Source of the DNA: Neurospora intermedia | Taxonomy: Eukaryota > Ascomycota > Sordariomycetes > Sordariales > Sordariaceae | DNA length: 64,000 bases | Reading direction: 5' to 3' | Assembly: GCA_037102815.1 (NCBI GenBank) | Contig: BTPP01000002.1 | Coordinates: 5,580,001-5,644,000 of the forward strand | In this document: positions 1 to 12,200 of the stretch, one piece after another | Position numbering within the stretch: the first letter of the stretch is position 1 | How the letters are laid out: each line of letters opens with the position of its first letter | Position numbers and translations under genes: made by a program | Notes under the pieces: model-generated | The model's database searches: none | What the model saw: the letters and a program-made list of their open reading frames with translations, nothing else | What the model was told of the DNA's origin: nothing

Positions 1-1860
1 CCCGTTGCTTCCAGCTCCGTGGACGACCAAACATGTTGGACTGTACGGACGGAGTTTGTCAATCCGGAAGAGCGGGCGGCGCAAGACTTTTTCAAATAAA
101 ATACCGCACCCAAAGCAACAACAAGTTTTCAGATGGTGGGATTTCCAAGTGTCCCATTGCGACTCAATACAACCAATTTGTCCACTCCGACGAGGATATT
201 GGAACCGCAACCTCTCGATCAAAATTTCCTATCCGATAGTTCAACTTGGCATCTTCTCGGCCGTTCTCATATCTGTCCCGTCAACTTGGTTGATATACAC
301 CCATTTCCATCGATGCAAGGTTCAAGCGATCTTTGTATTTCCTCCTTGCCGGACCAACGGAGTGGTGTTGGTAGCGGCATCTTCCTACGTTCTCCGAATC
401 TATGCTTTCCTTTTATTCACCCACGAGTAAGAGAACACAACGAAAGAGCAACGACGTCACATGCAACGCGCGCACTCCTATCCCCAAGTCATCGCCCTCT
501 CCCTCTCTTCATTCACCATTACCACCACCCACCACCCCGTCGTCACACAAGAATCTCGCTACCCAACTACACACCTTCTCTCTTGGGTAAATTTTTCCGT
601 GTTTCCGGGTGATGCCGCTCCTCGGAACCAAATCATGTAGTGTATGCAGTGTATGCAATGCAGCAAAAGTCCAAAGTGAACCAACACACATACATATATA
701 TGTACGCGCCGTTCGTTACCGTCTCCTCGGGACGGGCAACACAACGATCTAGACCCGTACCGAACAGTAGAAAGCAAAAAGTGCAAAGTTACAGGGTAAC
801 ATCATCATCTACACCCAGGAAAATTTAGGTGTATCTTTGGGGAGCATTTCCCTAAAATGAAATGTCACTTCCCTCCCCCACGCATTCGCTTGCTTGCATC
901 TCATACATATGTACACACACACGTACCCTGACGAATCACATTGCTTTGTTGGTGTATGTAGTTACTATGTACAGAATCAGATGCATTGGAGTGGTGGTAC
1001 CCGGGATGGGGAGGGGTGTTAATCACAACCATATGCATGCATGTGATTGTTGGTGGTGACGGGAAGTGACGGGAAGTGACGGCCCGGTTGGAGATGAGGG
1101 GTTGGTGAACCAAGGTATGTAGGTAACGGAGAATTATATGTGAACGGCTTGTGACGGCGTGTTTACGGGAAGAGAAAAAAGTAGCTGATATAGAAGCACT
1201 CCTGGTTTGTGTTGTGGAGGGGGAGCTGAGGAAAAACGATTAGTTATAGTGTCCAACGTTGGGATAAAGCATGCATGCTGGTGGTCAGTCACTGCACTTT
1301 CTGACCGGTTATATAGTTATAGTCTTTCGGTGTTTAGACTCGAAAGTATCATTGTTGGGATTCCATGATTCCATGACCAGCGCGCCATTCTCTTGTATCT
1401 AGTGTCAATCAGCGGACTGTTCATGTTATTGTTCAGCAAATATCAACTCTGACAAACTAATAACTCGATTTGTTAACGACGTCCGCGGTAGATGAAATTG
1501 GATACTTACGAAAGACTATTATCCATGTCCAACCATACTTGTCAGCATGGCCCATACTGTTAGCAATTCTTGAACCTAGATCTCTCACAAATGTTCCTTA
1601 AGAATTTTCAATAGCCTTCATGAAGATATTGTCTGGTATATCTGAGATAGACGACTAATCTTCACCGTATCCCATGGACCTGGACTAATGGACGTCTTCG
1701 CAAAGCTGAAAATCATACAAAATATAGCCTTCGGCTTGCTATTTATAGGTGTGGGAAGGTAGGATTTCCTGTACCAATTACCGAAGCGGAGGTCTGTGCA
1801 GGGCAACTGGGCCAGTTATATAACAGTGACAGTGATAAAATATGCCACAGGAATGACAGC

Positions 1861-2391
1861 AGCGACAGTTGGATGAGCAGCGACAGTTGGTCCCCCCTAA
1901 CTAAAAAAAAAAGGTTCCAGCTTCCTTCCCCCTTAGAGGTAGTACTGCTACCTCTATTTCGAGAAGGTCTTTTTTTTATTACAGTGGTTTCTTTTACTAC
2001 TGGAGGTACTACTGGAGATTTGGAGAATTTCTACAAGTTCGAAAAGTCAAAGAACCTAAGATGTCACAGCTGGGAATCGAACAGTCACAGTCACGGTCAC
2101 GATGAAAACCAAAAGAAAAGTTGCGCGAGGAACCACTTAGCCATTAGGCCGAAGGTTTAAAGAAAGGAGGAGTTCTTTCCTTTGATATAGTTAGTAGATA
2201 ATGAATTTTTGGGAAGGAGTAGGGCAGAGGTTCTTCGAGGAGGGATGGAGCTGAGGTAGTGCTTTAGAGGATGGGGGGGGGGGGGGGGGGGATGGTGCTT
2301 TGGGGGGGAACGGTGCCCTAAAGGTTTGAAGATGGTAAGGGTTAGGGTTATTGATGAGAAGTCAACTGTCGCTGCTGATCCAACTGTCGCT
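1861..2391. repeat. 531-bp segment with 30-bp inverted-repeat ends
   Basis: Bases 1861-1890 and 2362-2391 are reverse complements at 28 of 30 positions. Each arm contains two copies of the 12-mer AGCGACAGTTGG (or its complement) spaced by 6 bases. The interior has no convincing coding frame and includes a 19-base G run. The structure resembles a small non-autonomous (MITE-like) insertion or a hairpin-forming repeat. I see no clear target-site duplication, so transposition is only an inference. Confidence 0.5.
2273..2350. repeat. G19 homopolymer followed by TTAGGG-like units
   Basis: A run of 19 G occupies 2273-2291, a run of 7 G follows at 2302-2308, and 2336-2350 reads TAAGGGTTAGGGTTA, about two and a half units of the fungal telomere repeat. 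The patch lies inside the inverted-repeat segment 1861-2391. Confidence 0.6.
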
Positions 2392-3219
2392 ACTACCCCT
2401 GTCAGCGCTGGGAGCGACAGCCGCCTCACACATTTTCCCACTACGGTACATAAATTGTTAGTGATTTCAACACATGATTGGTCGAAAAGTAACCATAGCA
2501 AGAAAGTCCGTTTGCCTTGGTCAAAGAGATTACCATCATCATTCATTCCTCCTTGACATCTGAAGTATTTCAAAAACTATATACCCCTTCGAGAGACCAT
2601 TGATTGTGAGGGAGTCCCAGTTCATCCGATTGAGTATTATACTTAGCGTGGCTACACCAGGAGTGGAAGTAAGAACTAGCACCGGCCCGTTCCTTAGCAG
2701 AAGGAGGCTGACATGCTTCTTTGAGAGCGAGCAGAGTATATGTTGTGTCCCTGACTTTTAACCGTCCTTGTCAAACCCCTAAGCTCTTTGCAATCAATAT
2801 CCTACTCGGATACTACCAGTGATTGTAAGGTTTCAGTTTCCATGTTCCAAACGAGCAAACACCTCGATGGCTGTTGACGAATGGAGCAAGTAAGTAAACA
2901 GCGGGGTAGGCCCGGGCCCGATCGACTCCGTCATCGCAGCGTGGGGTAAGACATGCAGCCGTCATCATAGAGGTACCTCTACCTCTACTGTAGTACGTAG
3001 CTGTTTGCCCTACATCAACCCTCTTCTTTCCTTCAAACAATTTGCTCCTTCCTCTAGAAATCTCCAAATCAACATTGCGTCTGCCTTTTAGTTCGCCCAT
3101 TCGACCTCCAATTACCTAGCCAGCATCACTGGCAACGTCAACATACGAGGGGCAGACTTCCATGCATCGAGCACCTCGCTCAACGCCCACCTGTTCCTAA
3201 TCACGGACGTCATCGATGA

Positions 3220-4461
3220 ATGGCTAGTAGACTGCCAGCCAACAAGTTGAAGCTCAACATCACCAACAGCTGTTGTCAGAAATCATCATCAGATTTCCAC
3301 AGACTCTCAACCATCATCTTTCGTTCTCTGTCGACCAGAGCCACAAGACTTCCCGCAACAGCTACCAGTCTCGACCAGAAGATCTCGAAACCATCACCAC
3401 CGCGCTTCTACACCAAACCACCACTCATCCCCCGCTGCCTCACCACTACTTCAACCACCTCAACCCCCTCGACAACCACCACCACCACCACCACCAAAAT
3501 GTCCACCTCCACCACCTCTCAACAACCAAACCGCCAACCCTCGCCCACCACCCCACCCCCCTGGCGCGCCCCCTTTCTCTCCCACCTAACCTCCCTCCCT
3601 CCCTCCTCTCGCACCTTCGTCCTCTCCACCTTACACCCCCTCCCGCCCTCTTTATCCTCCACCTCGACCCCGACCCCCGTCCTCTCCACCATCCCCGTCC
3701 TCCCCCGCGCCCGCACCTGCGTCTGCCGCAGTCTCTGGGCCCAACTCGATCCCAACCCGCACAACCCCGCCGAATTGAACCCCCCCGGCGTCTTCGAAAG
3801 CGACATGATAACCTTCACCACGGACGCGCGCATGGAAAAAGCCGCGGAGATCGTCGACACGGCTTCGGAAGAGCGGATCGAAGCGGGCGGGGAGATGACG
3901 GGCGGCGGGGGGCCCGTTGAGGCGGTGTTTTGGATTGAGAAAGCTAAAGCCAAAAACCCGGAAACAGGAGAGGAAGAAGAGAAAAAAGTGATGACGCAGT
4001 GGCGGATTCGTGGATCAGCCTGGCTTTTGGGGCCGGACGTGGACAGTGAAGGGGCGAAGAAGGTCAGGGAGGTGTTAAGACAACGGATGCGAAGATTGGA
4101 GGGCAAGACGAAGGAGGATGAAGAGCAGTGGAGCTGGAGCAGGGAGGTCACGGCGCATTTTGGAAATTTGAATCCGGTCATGAGGGGTACGTTTCGCGGA
4201 CCGCCGCCGGGACAGCCGGTGGCGTTCCCCCCTGGAAAAGGAGAGGAGTTGGGCCAGGAGGTGGTGGATTTGCAGGATGAGGTAGCCAGAAAGAATTTTA
4301 GGGTGGTGGTGATTGTGCCGACGGAGGTGGATCAGGTGGATTTGTCGGATGCGAAGAGGGCGAGACGGTGGTTGTATTTGTGGAGGGGAAATAGTTATCA
4401 TGCGAAGGAGGCGGGCGGGGAGGTGGAGGGGGAGTGGGAGAAGGTTGAGGTTTGGCCTTGA
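3220..4461 (+). CDS. Alr4036-family FMN-binding (pyridoxamine 5'-phosphate oxidase-like) protein
   Basis: Single-exon gene of 413 aa. From about residue 112 it matches the fungal Alr4036-type FMN-binding family: a PPPWRAPF opening, then RARTCVCRSLWAQL, FTTDARMEK, GGPVEAVFWIE and QWRIRGSAWLLGPD blocks. The family has the split-barrel fold of PNP oxidases; its substrate is not established, so flavin binding is family inference. Residues 1-93 are Ser/Thr/Arg-rich with few acids and end in a Thr run encoded by an (ACC)n tract at about 3478-3496; they resemble a mitochondrial presequence. A second in-frame ATG at 3499 (residue 94) would give the 320-aa core alone. I took the first ATG because the frame is open from there, but 3499 is a real alternative. 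The gene converges on RPB5. Confidence 0.8.
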   Translation: MASRLPANKLKLNITNSCCQKSSSDFHRLSTIIFRSLSTRATRLPATATSLDQKISKPSPPRFYTKPPLIPRCLTTTSTTSTPSTTTTTTTTKMSTSTTSQQPNRQPSPTTPPPWRAPFLSHLTSLPPSSRTFVLSTLHPLPPSLSSTSTPTPVLSTIPVLPRARTCVCRSLWAQLDPNPHNPAELNPPGVFESDMITFTTDARMEKAAEIVDTASEERIEAGGEMTGGGGPVEAVFWIEKAKAKNPETGEEEEKKVMTQWRIRGSAWLLGPDVDSEGAKKVREVLRQRMRRLEGKTKEDEEQWSWSREVTAHFGNLNPVMRGTFRGPPPGQPVAFPPGKGEELGQEVVDLQDEVARKNFRVVVIVPTEVDQVDLSDAKRARRWLYLWRGNSYHAKEAGGEVEGEWEKVEVWP

Positions 4462-5410
4462 GTGATTGGGATTGGTTTGAATTGGTTCATGACTTGGACC
4501 TGAGTGAGTCTTTTATGTGTGTGTATCATTAGAGGAATGAATGAATGATCTGACAGTCAACATGCCATTTAATAACAGTGTCAGAGGCTAAGTCTTGACT
4601 TCATGGTAGAAACTGCGGACGGTTTGGGTTTTGTCGTTACAATGTCATCAATCACTTACTCCTAAGCAATTGAATCAACAGCTCAATAACTCTGATATCT
4701 CCTGCTCAATTTCTATGGGGATTGACGAAACTTTCTTCCAGTCAGCATCAAAACACCTGAATGTTGATGATTCAGCCAGGGCTTACTTCCAGCTCAGATG
4801 AGAGCACCCTAACATTTTGAACTCCGTGCTGAATATACCCATTAGCAAACCAAACACACCGAATTTTGCTCTGATATCTCTTCGTTGTCTCAAAATTTCA
4901 TGATAGTAGCTCGGATATTCTCTTGTCGGTATATATCTCAAGCTACTTAGTACAAAAGCCACTCCGTAACGCCTCTTTCTTTCTTGGTCCTCTTTTTGAA
5001 AAAAAAAAGAACAGAAACTGATTTCCCTGTATCCCCATAATGCTAGAAATGGTTAAAGAAAAGAAAAAAAAACGCCCAAGTGTTTTGTATTACACAACCG
5101 AACCCCTCCGTTCCCCCTGTCCCACTGGTGGCTGCCGTGCTTCCAGTTCTTTCTTGCTTCGCTGGTGGTCGTCGTCTCCTTCCTTCCCAAGGCTTCTTAT
5201 CTGGTCATCCATATAGTCATCATCTGATTCCCACCAGCCAGACCCGCGTTGGCCCGTCGAAGACCGTTCAGAGAGCAAACGGAGCCCGGGGAGAGATTGT
5301 ATGGATTGGTGTATTGCCCACCAGCCACCCAGTCAGTCAGCCAGCCCAGCTTTCCCAACCGCACGCAACCACCCCCTTCTCTCACACACGCATGTACTCG
5401 CATGTCCCCC
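4462..5410. other. Convergent intergenic region
   Basis: Lies between the 3' ends of the Alr4036-family gene (+) and RPB5 (-). It should hold both 3' UTRs. A-rich tracts occur near 5000-5010 and 5060-5070. No gene, RNA or repeat of note is seen. Confidence 0.6.
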
Positions 5411-6335
5411 TTATACGCAAAGCCTGTAAGAAGCATAGCGACCCGCCGTCTCCGACACACGAATGATCTTGACGACCTGGCCCCTCTTGAGTCCCAAATA
5501 CCGCGCAATCGGATCCTTGCTCAGAATTCTCGGCAGCTGCGTCTCCTTGAGTCGGTACCGCTTGAGGAGCGCGGCCTTTTCCTCCTTGGACAGCAACACG
5601 TGCTTGGGCACGAGCTCGTGGTGGGTAATGTTGACCAGCAGGTCTTCCTCCAGGAAGCACTCGACCTGGGTGTACTGCGAGGTGACGGACATGACCTTGC
5701 GGGCCTGGGCAGAAAGGGGGACGGCGGTGATGAAGATGCCGGCTTTGAACTTGTTGTCGGAGCAGTGGGTGACGAACTTCTTCATGACGGACACGCCGAT
5801 GGAGCCCTTTTCGGTGCAGAACTCGACCCAGATGGTGCCGCATTCGGGAACGGGGTTGGGGTTGGAGGGCGTGGGAGGGGCGGTGAACTTTTTGATCATG
5901 GCTTCCGAGGGGCGGGCGGAGAATTGGAGCTTGGCGCGGCTGTTGGTTCGGTGTCGTCATGTTAGTCTGGTTGGGTTAAGTTGATGGTGGTTTGGGGTTT
6001 GAAATGCGACGCGTAAAGTGGTGGTGATGGAGGGGTGATGATGGGTGACGCAGGAACTCACTTTGGTGTTCCATCCTCGTTCGTGTATTCAGCCTTGAAC
6101 CGCTCGAGCGAGATCTTGACTTCGTCTTCCGCCAACTCGTAGCCCTACAGTCGAGAAACGCATATACATGTCAGAATAGGTCGGATCATTGTGGGCGATG
6201 GCGCGTCGAGCACAAGCGCCGTGATAAGAATGGATGGCGTACCCTGTCCTGAACCATCTCGTGAACAGTCCTCCAGGCTCTCCACAGACGGGAGACTTCC
6301 TTGGAGGCACTGGTGGGGCTGCTGTCGTCCTCCAT
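5411..6335 (-). CDS. rpb5: DNA-directed RNA polymerases I, II and III subunit RPABC1 (RPB5)
   Basis: Shared 27-kDa-class subunit of all three nuclear RNA polymerases. Three exons on the minus strand: 6335-6243, 6144-6062 and 5939-5411, giving 234 aa (yeast Rpb5 is 215). The N-terminal jaw-type domain begins MEDDSSPTSASKEVSRLWRA and runs through GYELAEDEVKISLERFKAEY. The C-terminal assembly domain is unmistakable, with HELVPKH, LPRILSKDPIARYLGLKRGQ and ending RYASYRLCV. Introns have GTACGC and GTGAGT donors and TAG/CAG acceptors, and every junction preserves frame. The gene is divergent from BFR1, sharing about 1.2 kb of upstream DNA. The start is the first ATG and fits the family N terminus. 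Confidence 0.96.
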
Positions 6336-7527
6336 TTTGGCTGTGTATAATGGGCGACCGATTAAACCGTAGTGTTTGCCGTCGCGGAGTGGTGGTGATG
6401 TGGAGGTTGCGCAGGTGAGGTGGTGATTCGCGATGGTGGATGGTGTGTGGTTGGATTGATAGCTTGGAGGACTTTCCTGTTTACGAGGCTGAAGGACAAA
6501 GGCTCAAAAAATTGCGGGAAGGGTGGGTGTCGCGGAAGACCAGTGGCGTGGCCGCATTGATCAGAACGCCCACTCCAGGATTCCACGCCGGCCGATAAGA
6601 GATGGATGGGTCCACAGTGAGCTGGAGGCTGCCTTTACCCCTGTCAGACACTACCAAGTAAGCGCGCAGATGGTCTGTGCTGTTGACCGTTGGCCGGCTT
6701 CTGATGCAGTTCAGTTTGTTGAAGTCGTGAAAGAGGAGGACCAGGGCAGTGAAGGCTTGCGCTGGTTTTATGCATCACTGGAAAATCGGACATTCACTTG
6801 CTTTTCCGGTACATATAGCACACAAAATCAATTCAATTCCCCTCGGTCAACTACCTATACAAACCTCTCCATGATCCATACAATTTCCATGAGGGACATT
6901 GCTCGGCAAAGTGAAAGTGAAGTGCCAATTCAACCTATCATCATCCTCCACTCCAACCAACCAACGCACCATACTTGGTAGGTAGTAGCGCACAGGCCAA
7001 GACGGTGATACGCGTGACACGGTGTCGGGGAAAGGCCACGATCTGCAGATCTGGAACACGCCTGAAGCGGGACAAATTTTGGATTTTTTTGGAACTGGCG
7101 ATTGTGAATTGAGGGTTCAAAGTGACTGAAAGGTTAGTTCCCGTTCAATTGTCAAATGCGGGCAAGACTCAGGCAGGCATTGCATTGACAGCACCCGCAC
7201 TAACCATTGTTCTCCCTACCTCTGGGTAGTCTGGACCCCATCTTCCACTATAACCACATCTCTAAACAGCGATTACCCTAGAGGTACATCCTACAGGACC
7301 CGAACAGCGGTCCTCGGACGTGCACTGCCCGCCTTCCTTCCTCAGGTCGCCCGCGGCTGTTCTACTGTACACTAGTACAGCTCTCCATCCCACCCACCGG
7401 CTCCGACCCACGCCCCGGCTGCCTGAGCGCAGTCCCCCTTCCCGTCTTTATCTTACTATTCCCTTCCTTTCGTCTCTTCTTCCTTCTTCTTTTTTTTCCT
7501 CTTCAGCAACCCCCAACACCACACACA
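6336..7527. other. Divergent promoter region, RPB5/BFR1
   Basis: 1.2 kb between two divergently transcribed genes, so it should contain both promoters. The 60 bases before the BFR1 ATG are strongly pyrimidine-rich (about 7437-7505) and end CTTCAG, as a 5'-UTR intron acceptor would, but no matching donor is proven. No other gene is visible. Confidence 0.55.
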
Positions 7528-9243
7528 ATGGCCGAGTCGCAATCCCCCGCTGCCGCCCCTGCGGCCACCACGACCAAGCCTCATAAGCCTGATCAGGATG
7601 CCTTCAACGAGAACCTCGCCAAGGCCGAGAAGGAGTATCAGGATGCCCTGAAGAAATACGTGAGTCCCCTGCCCCGGCCGCTACCAAGAGCGCATATACC
7701 CGATACCGTGGAGTCAGAGCACCCGCCCTCACGCTCACGATGCACCCTGCCGTCCACGCCACCACCACCACCACCACGTCTTTTGCTACTAGAAGCTGCT
7801 GCCTGCCAATTGTCATGTGACAAGGCCAGACTAACCAATTGTCCTTGAATCACAGAACGAGATCAAGGCCAAGGTTGAGCTCGCCGCTCCTAGCAAGAAC
7901 AAGGACCAGCCCAGCCCCACCCAGAAGAAGCGCCAGGAGCTCATCTCCCAGCTCAACGAGATCCGTCAGCAGCAGGCCGGTGGCAAGAATGCCCGCACCT
8001 CCAAGCTCGACCAGATCAAGCGCCTCGATGAGCAGCTCCGCAGCCGCATTGCCGAGCAAAAGACGGCCCGCAGCAAGGTCAACTTCAAGTCCACCGAGGA
8101 ACTCGACCGCGAGATTGAGCGCCTGGAGAAGGAGGTCAACGGCGGCATGATGAAGCTCGTCGACGAGAAGAAGGCCCTCGCCGAGATCTCCAACCTCCGC
8201 AAGCAGCGCAAGAGCTTTGCTGGCTTCGACGATGCCCAGAAGCAGATCGACGACCTCAAGGCCAAGATCAAGGAGATCAAGGACAGCTTGGAGGACCCCG
8301 AGGCCAAGGCCCTCAGCGAAAAGTACAACAAGCTCCAGGCCGAGCTTGACGCCATCAAGGCCGAGCAGGACGAGGCCTACAAGAACCTCTCCAGCCTTCG
8401 TGACGAGCGCACCAAGCTCCAGCAGCTTCAGTCTGAAAAGTACCAGGCCATCAAGAAGCTCAAGGATGAGTACTACGGCGCCAAGAAGGAGTTCGCCAAG
8501 TGGGAGCGTGAGCAGCGCGAGAAGGCCCGCGAGAGACAGCAGGCCGAGCGTGAGCGCATCGCCAAGGAGCGCCGCATGGAGCGTGCCCAGAAGATGCTTG
8601 CCGAGGCTTCTGACCCCGCCTACCTCGAGGAGATCCGCCGTGCCAACTCTCTCCTCAAGTACTTCGACCCCAGCCACGAGGTCGCCGAGAAGGCTCCTCT
8701 CCTGGCCGACAAGGGTCTCGGTGCTCAGGCTCTTCGCAAGGTCGACGACTCTGGCCTCAAGGGCATGAAGCTCGTCCGTAAGGAGGAGCGTGATGACGAC
8801 TACCTCCCTGCCGTCAAGAAGGGCAAGAAGTCCAAGAAGCCCACTGGTGCTGCCCCTGTCGCCACCGGCAAGACCTTCAGCCTCCCTCCCTCGGTCATTG
8901 AGGACTGCAGCTTCGTCGGTGTCGAGCCCCCCATGGCTGCTACTGATATCCCCGCTGCCGTCGAGAAGATCAAGGCCAAGCTCGAGCAGTGGAAGGCTGA
9001 CCAGCCTGAGCAGACTCGCAAGGTATGTCGTTATTGTTTCGTTCCTGTTGAAATAGCCGTTGCTAACAATGCCGCTTGCAGAACATCGAGAAGGCCAAGA
9101 AGGAGATTGAGCGCCTCGAGGCTGAGGAGGCCGGTGAGGCTTCCGGCTCTGCCACCCCCAAGAAGGCCGTCGAGGAGGTCACCGAGGGCGTCAAGAACGC
9201 CACTATCGAGGAGAAGACTGAGGCTGTCGAGGCTTCCGCATAG
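7528..9243 (+). CDS. bfr1: Nuclear segregation protein BFR1 homologue
   Basis: Three exons, 7528-7659, 7856-9022 and 9082-9243, encode 486 aa. The protein is almost wholly charged coiled coil from about residue 25 to 310, with the family blocks KKRQELISQLNEIRQQQ, RKQRKSFAGFDDAQKQID, LRDERTKLQQLQSEKYQAI and DPAYLEEIRRANSLLKYF. A basic KKGKKSKKP patch and a Glu/Ala-rich tail follow. Yeast Bfr1 is an mRNA- and polysome-associated protein linked to secretion and ploidy maintenance; a similar role is inferred. Introns are 196 and 59 nt with GTGAGT and GTATGT donors. Codon use is strongly C-ending, as in highly expressed Neurospora genes. Large leucine-rich antisense frames here are shadows of that codon bias. 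Confidence 0.93.
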
Positions 9244-12200
9244 AAGCGCCGCCATCGACGTCACAGATCATCTCGTTCTCTGACATCTGGGAAGTCATGA
9301 TTTGAGGGGGACCAGGACTCCGACGAGGTTCAGGTTGCCAGGTTAAGCGGGTATTTGGGTCCTGTCATCCCTCTTTTTCATCCTTACCACTACCGTCCGT
9401 TGCCCATAACGACGTTGCAGCCGTGTCAGATGTTGTGCGCATCTATCCCGGCACATTATCATTCGCATATATATCCCCGATATTCATCCTTTTTTTTTGC
9501 CTTAGTGGTCTCTTTGGTCATCATTACCCCCTGGTCCCTTCCATCAAATGTTGTTAGCATGCTTTTTGGGGTACAGAAAAGGGGAAAGCTTTCGGGAATT
9601 CAAAATACGGGGTGGCATTTTTAACCCATCTTCACCTTCACACGCAAAAAGACTTTAATAGCTGGATTTGTCTGAACCTGCTCCCCAACGTATCAGGTAT
9701 TGAGGTGATGTTTCTGGTGGTTGGTGAACGCAAGGGAATCGACAAGCCAACTGAGGTATCGCAGGCCCCGAAAAGAAAGCACGGTGAGGTGTGAGAGTGG
9801 AAGAGACTGACGGGAACATGTGGAAAGGACTCTTGAGATAGGTTAGATACGAAAGTGAGAAAACAAGAGGGATATTGATACCCATCTTTCATACTCGCAC
9901 TGCCATATCTCCTGGCCGTCAAGTGTCATTGGATGTTTGCTTTCACTGACTGCTTGCCTGCCATGTTCCGTCAACCATAGAATACCAACAACCATCATCC
10001 TTCCTCACTTCTCACCGCAACGACAGCTGTCGATGACAAAGGATAGCTACCTGTCTACAAGTGAGTGAGTTGGTGTCTGAGGTGAAATATACATACCATC
10101 GAGACTCACTCACTGTCAACAAAAGCAAACAACACTATGGAAAGAAACAAACAGCGTCGGTGCAAAACCCAAGTATCGTAGTAGGGAGGCAACAGAAAAG
10201 AAAGGCAGGTGACGCTTCCAGCCATGCATACATACATACACACGTGGGAGCGAGCGGCCCAATGTCTTTTTGAGTGCCTTGTGGTTGTACTTGGATAGTG
10301 CTAGACCAACTACTTGCCCATATTATGAGCATGGATGGATAAGGGCATGCATGCATCGCATGGGCATTGAAAATACGCCATTACTATGTTGTCGTCTCCG
10401 ACTGGGGGCTGTACTTGGGTAGGTAGAGGTAGTGTGGGTAAATTCTTATCTTGACGTTTCTTTTCCATCTATTTTTTACTTACGTTGTGTTTAGGTAGTG
10501 TAGGGATAGGTAGAACATACCCACCTGGGTAGGTAGGTAGATACGCTTATTAAGGTAGGTAGGTACCTTGACCTGTGATAACTTGGCATGCAGTGCTGGA
10601 TGTTATGCATAAGATAGGTAGGTAGGTAGTTATTATAGTGTATAATAATTCGGACCTGGGTATGGAAATTGAAAAATGGGTAGAGGTAGGTAATAACCAA
10701 GTTGAATAGGTGATGATGGTAAAGACGGGAGTTCAGGTTCGGAAAGGTGTGTGAGTATCTGATAGATCGATAGACTGATAAACGAACAGCATATCAGTAA
10801 ATCAGTAGATGGTCACTAGTAGATACATAAAAGAGGAAGTTCAAACAAAGACAGAAGTAACAAGATATACCTGCCTACCGACAACAACCCCAAACCCATA
10901 CCCCATACCCCATGCCAGCAGCAAAGTCGGGTCCATGTGAAGGTGAAAAAAAAGTGCTGCGGCCTATGGAGAAGTTACTTAAGTACCTACATCCTTGGGT
11001 ACAATAAATCTGGTACGTATATACCTTCCGTGGTATTTTATTACTCCCCTTTTTTCCTGCAACAATTCTCATCATTCGTCCAGTCGGTTGGGACCGACCG
11101 CCCTGGCAAAGAAAAGCCAACTTTACTGGACGGCTGCGAGATGGCTGCGGGACGGGGTGGACGGTTAACCGTCTGGTGAAGACGGGATATAGCGTCATCG
11201 GGCATCTATCAAGCTGTTTGTTTCTCAATGTTTTCAAAGTTTGGGTCAGGCTATCTATGTACGTAGGTAGGTACGTAGGTAGGTAGGTAGGTATGGATGG
11301 ATGGATGGTAATCCAGCCTCAAGTTATGTGGTGTAGTGGTGTGTGTGTGTGTGAGTAGCCGAGATCGGGGGCCGGCCGCGTTGAGGAGGGGAAATACCTA
11401 TCTACCGTACCTCTACCGACAGCAAAAACATGACGGAGTACTAGGAGGGACGGGTGCAAGAATCAGGTGGCTGGGTGGCTTGGTGGCTTGCTATTTCTTT
11501 TCTTTGCTTTTCCGCTTGCTTTTTCCGTTTCCCGCTCTGCTTCAGTGCTGCAGTACTTGTGCTGTGGTATTGGGTTCCAGTGAGGTATCTGGGTTAGGTT
11601 TCTGGGTCTGGTAACTCCAGTCCTATCTGCCTTCTCGAACTTCGTTGATGTGCGAAAGTGATGGTTTCGATGTTCACTTCACTTCGTTTCACGTCAGAAC
11701 ATCGACTGAAACATTTGAAGAGGAAGGTGGTAAAAACCTTTGGAGAACATAGGTATTTAACAAGGTCCATGAATAGGATACCTACAGCAACAACCTACGG
11801 TATATCGCTCCGTCCAAGACATATCACATCACATCACCTTCAGAGTGGAATACGTAAACCCAGATTCTTGACGTTGAATGTTTCTCAATCTGTTTGTGTA
11901 CTACATAAGGTATTGCGAATTGGCTATCGTGCCCCATCTTTACTCTAGCGGTAGGTATACATCAACTTCCTACGTTCGTCTGGGGGGACCGTCTCACGAC
12001 TTCGTCATGTGAGTGACCTCAACTAAGGATAGAGTCGTCATCATGCTGCGGCTCCTGAGACAAGTTCGTGGCAGGAACACACAGAGAGGCAACGGTGCGA
12101 TGTTGTCCATCTAGATTTAGATCTTGGAGTGAGTGTTGGACCATCTCCGTTGTGTATTAAATGAGAAAAAAAAGAAAAGGATAGCAGACATGGTGAGAAG

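Larger units (their letters stand above)
1..3219. other. Intergenic region left of the first gene
   Basis: No open frame here looks like a conserved protein; the longer ones have no domain signature and overlap one another in several frames. It holds a CT-rich tract around 470-560, a triple direct repeat of a GACGGGAAGT-type unit around 1059-1083, the inverted-repeat element at 1861-2391 and the G19/telomere-like patch at 2273-2350, listed separately. The last few hundred bases should contain the promoter of the gene starting at 3220. Confidence 0.6.

Noticed and set aside
5-430. 141-codon frame at the left edge
   Set aside because: No domain, composition not protein-like, and overlapping frames of similar length exist in the same interval.
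2060-2100. tRNA T-arm or 5S rRNA-like string (CAGCTGGGAATCGAAC)
   Set aside because: The stem does not pair on either strand and no other arms or 5S blocks flank it.
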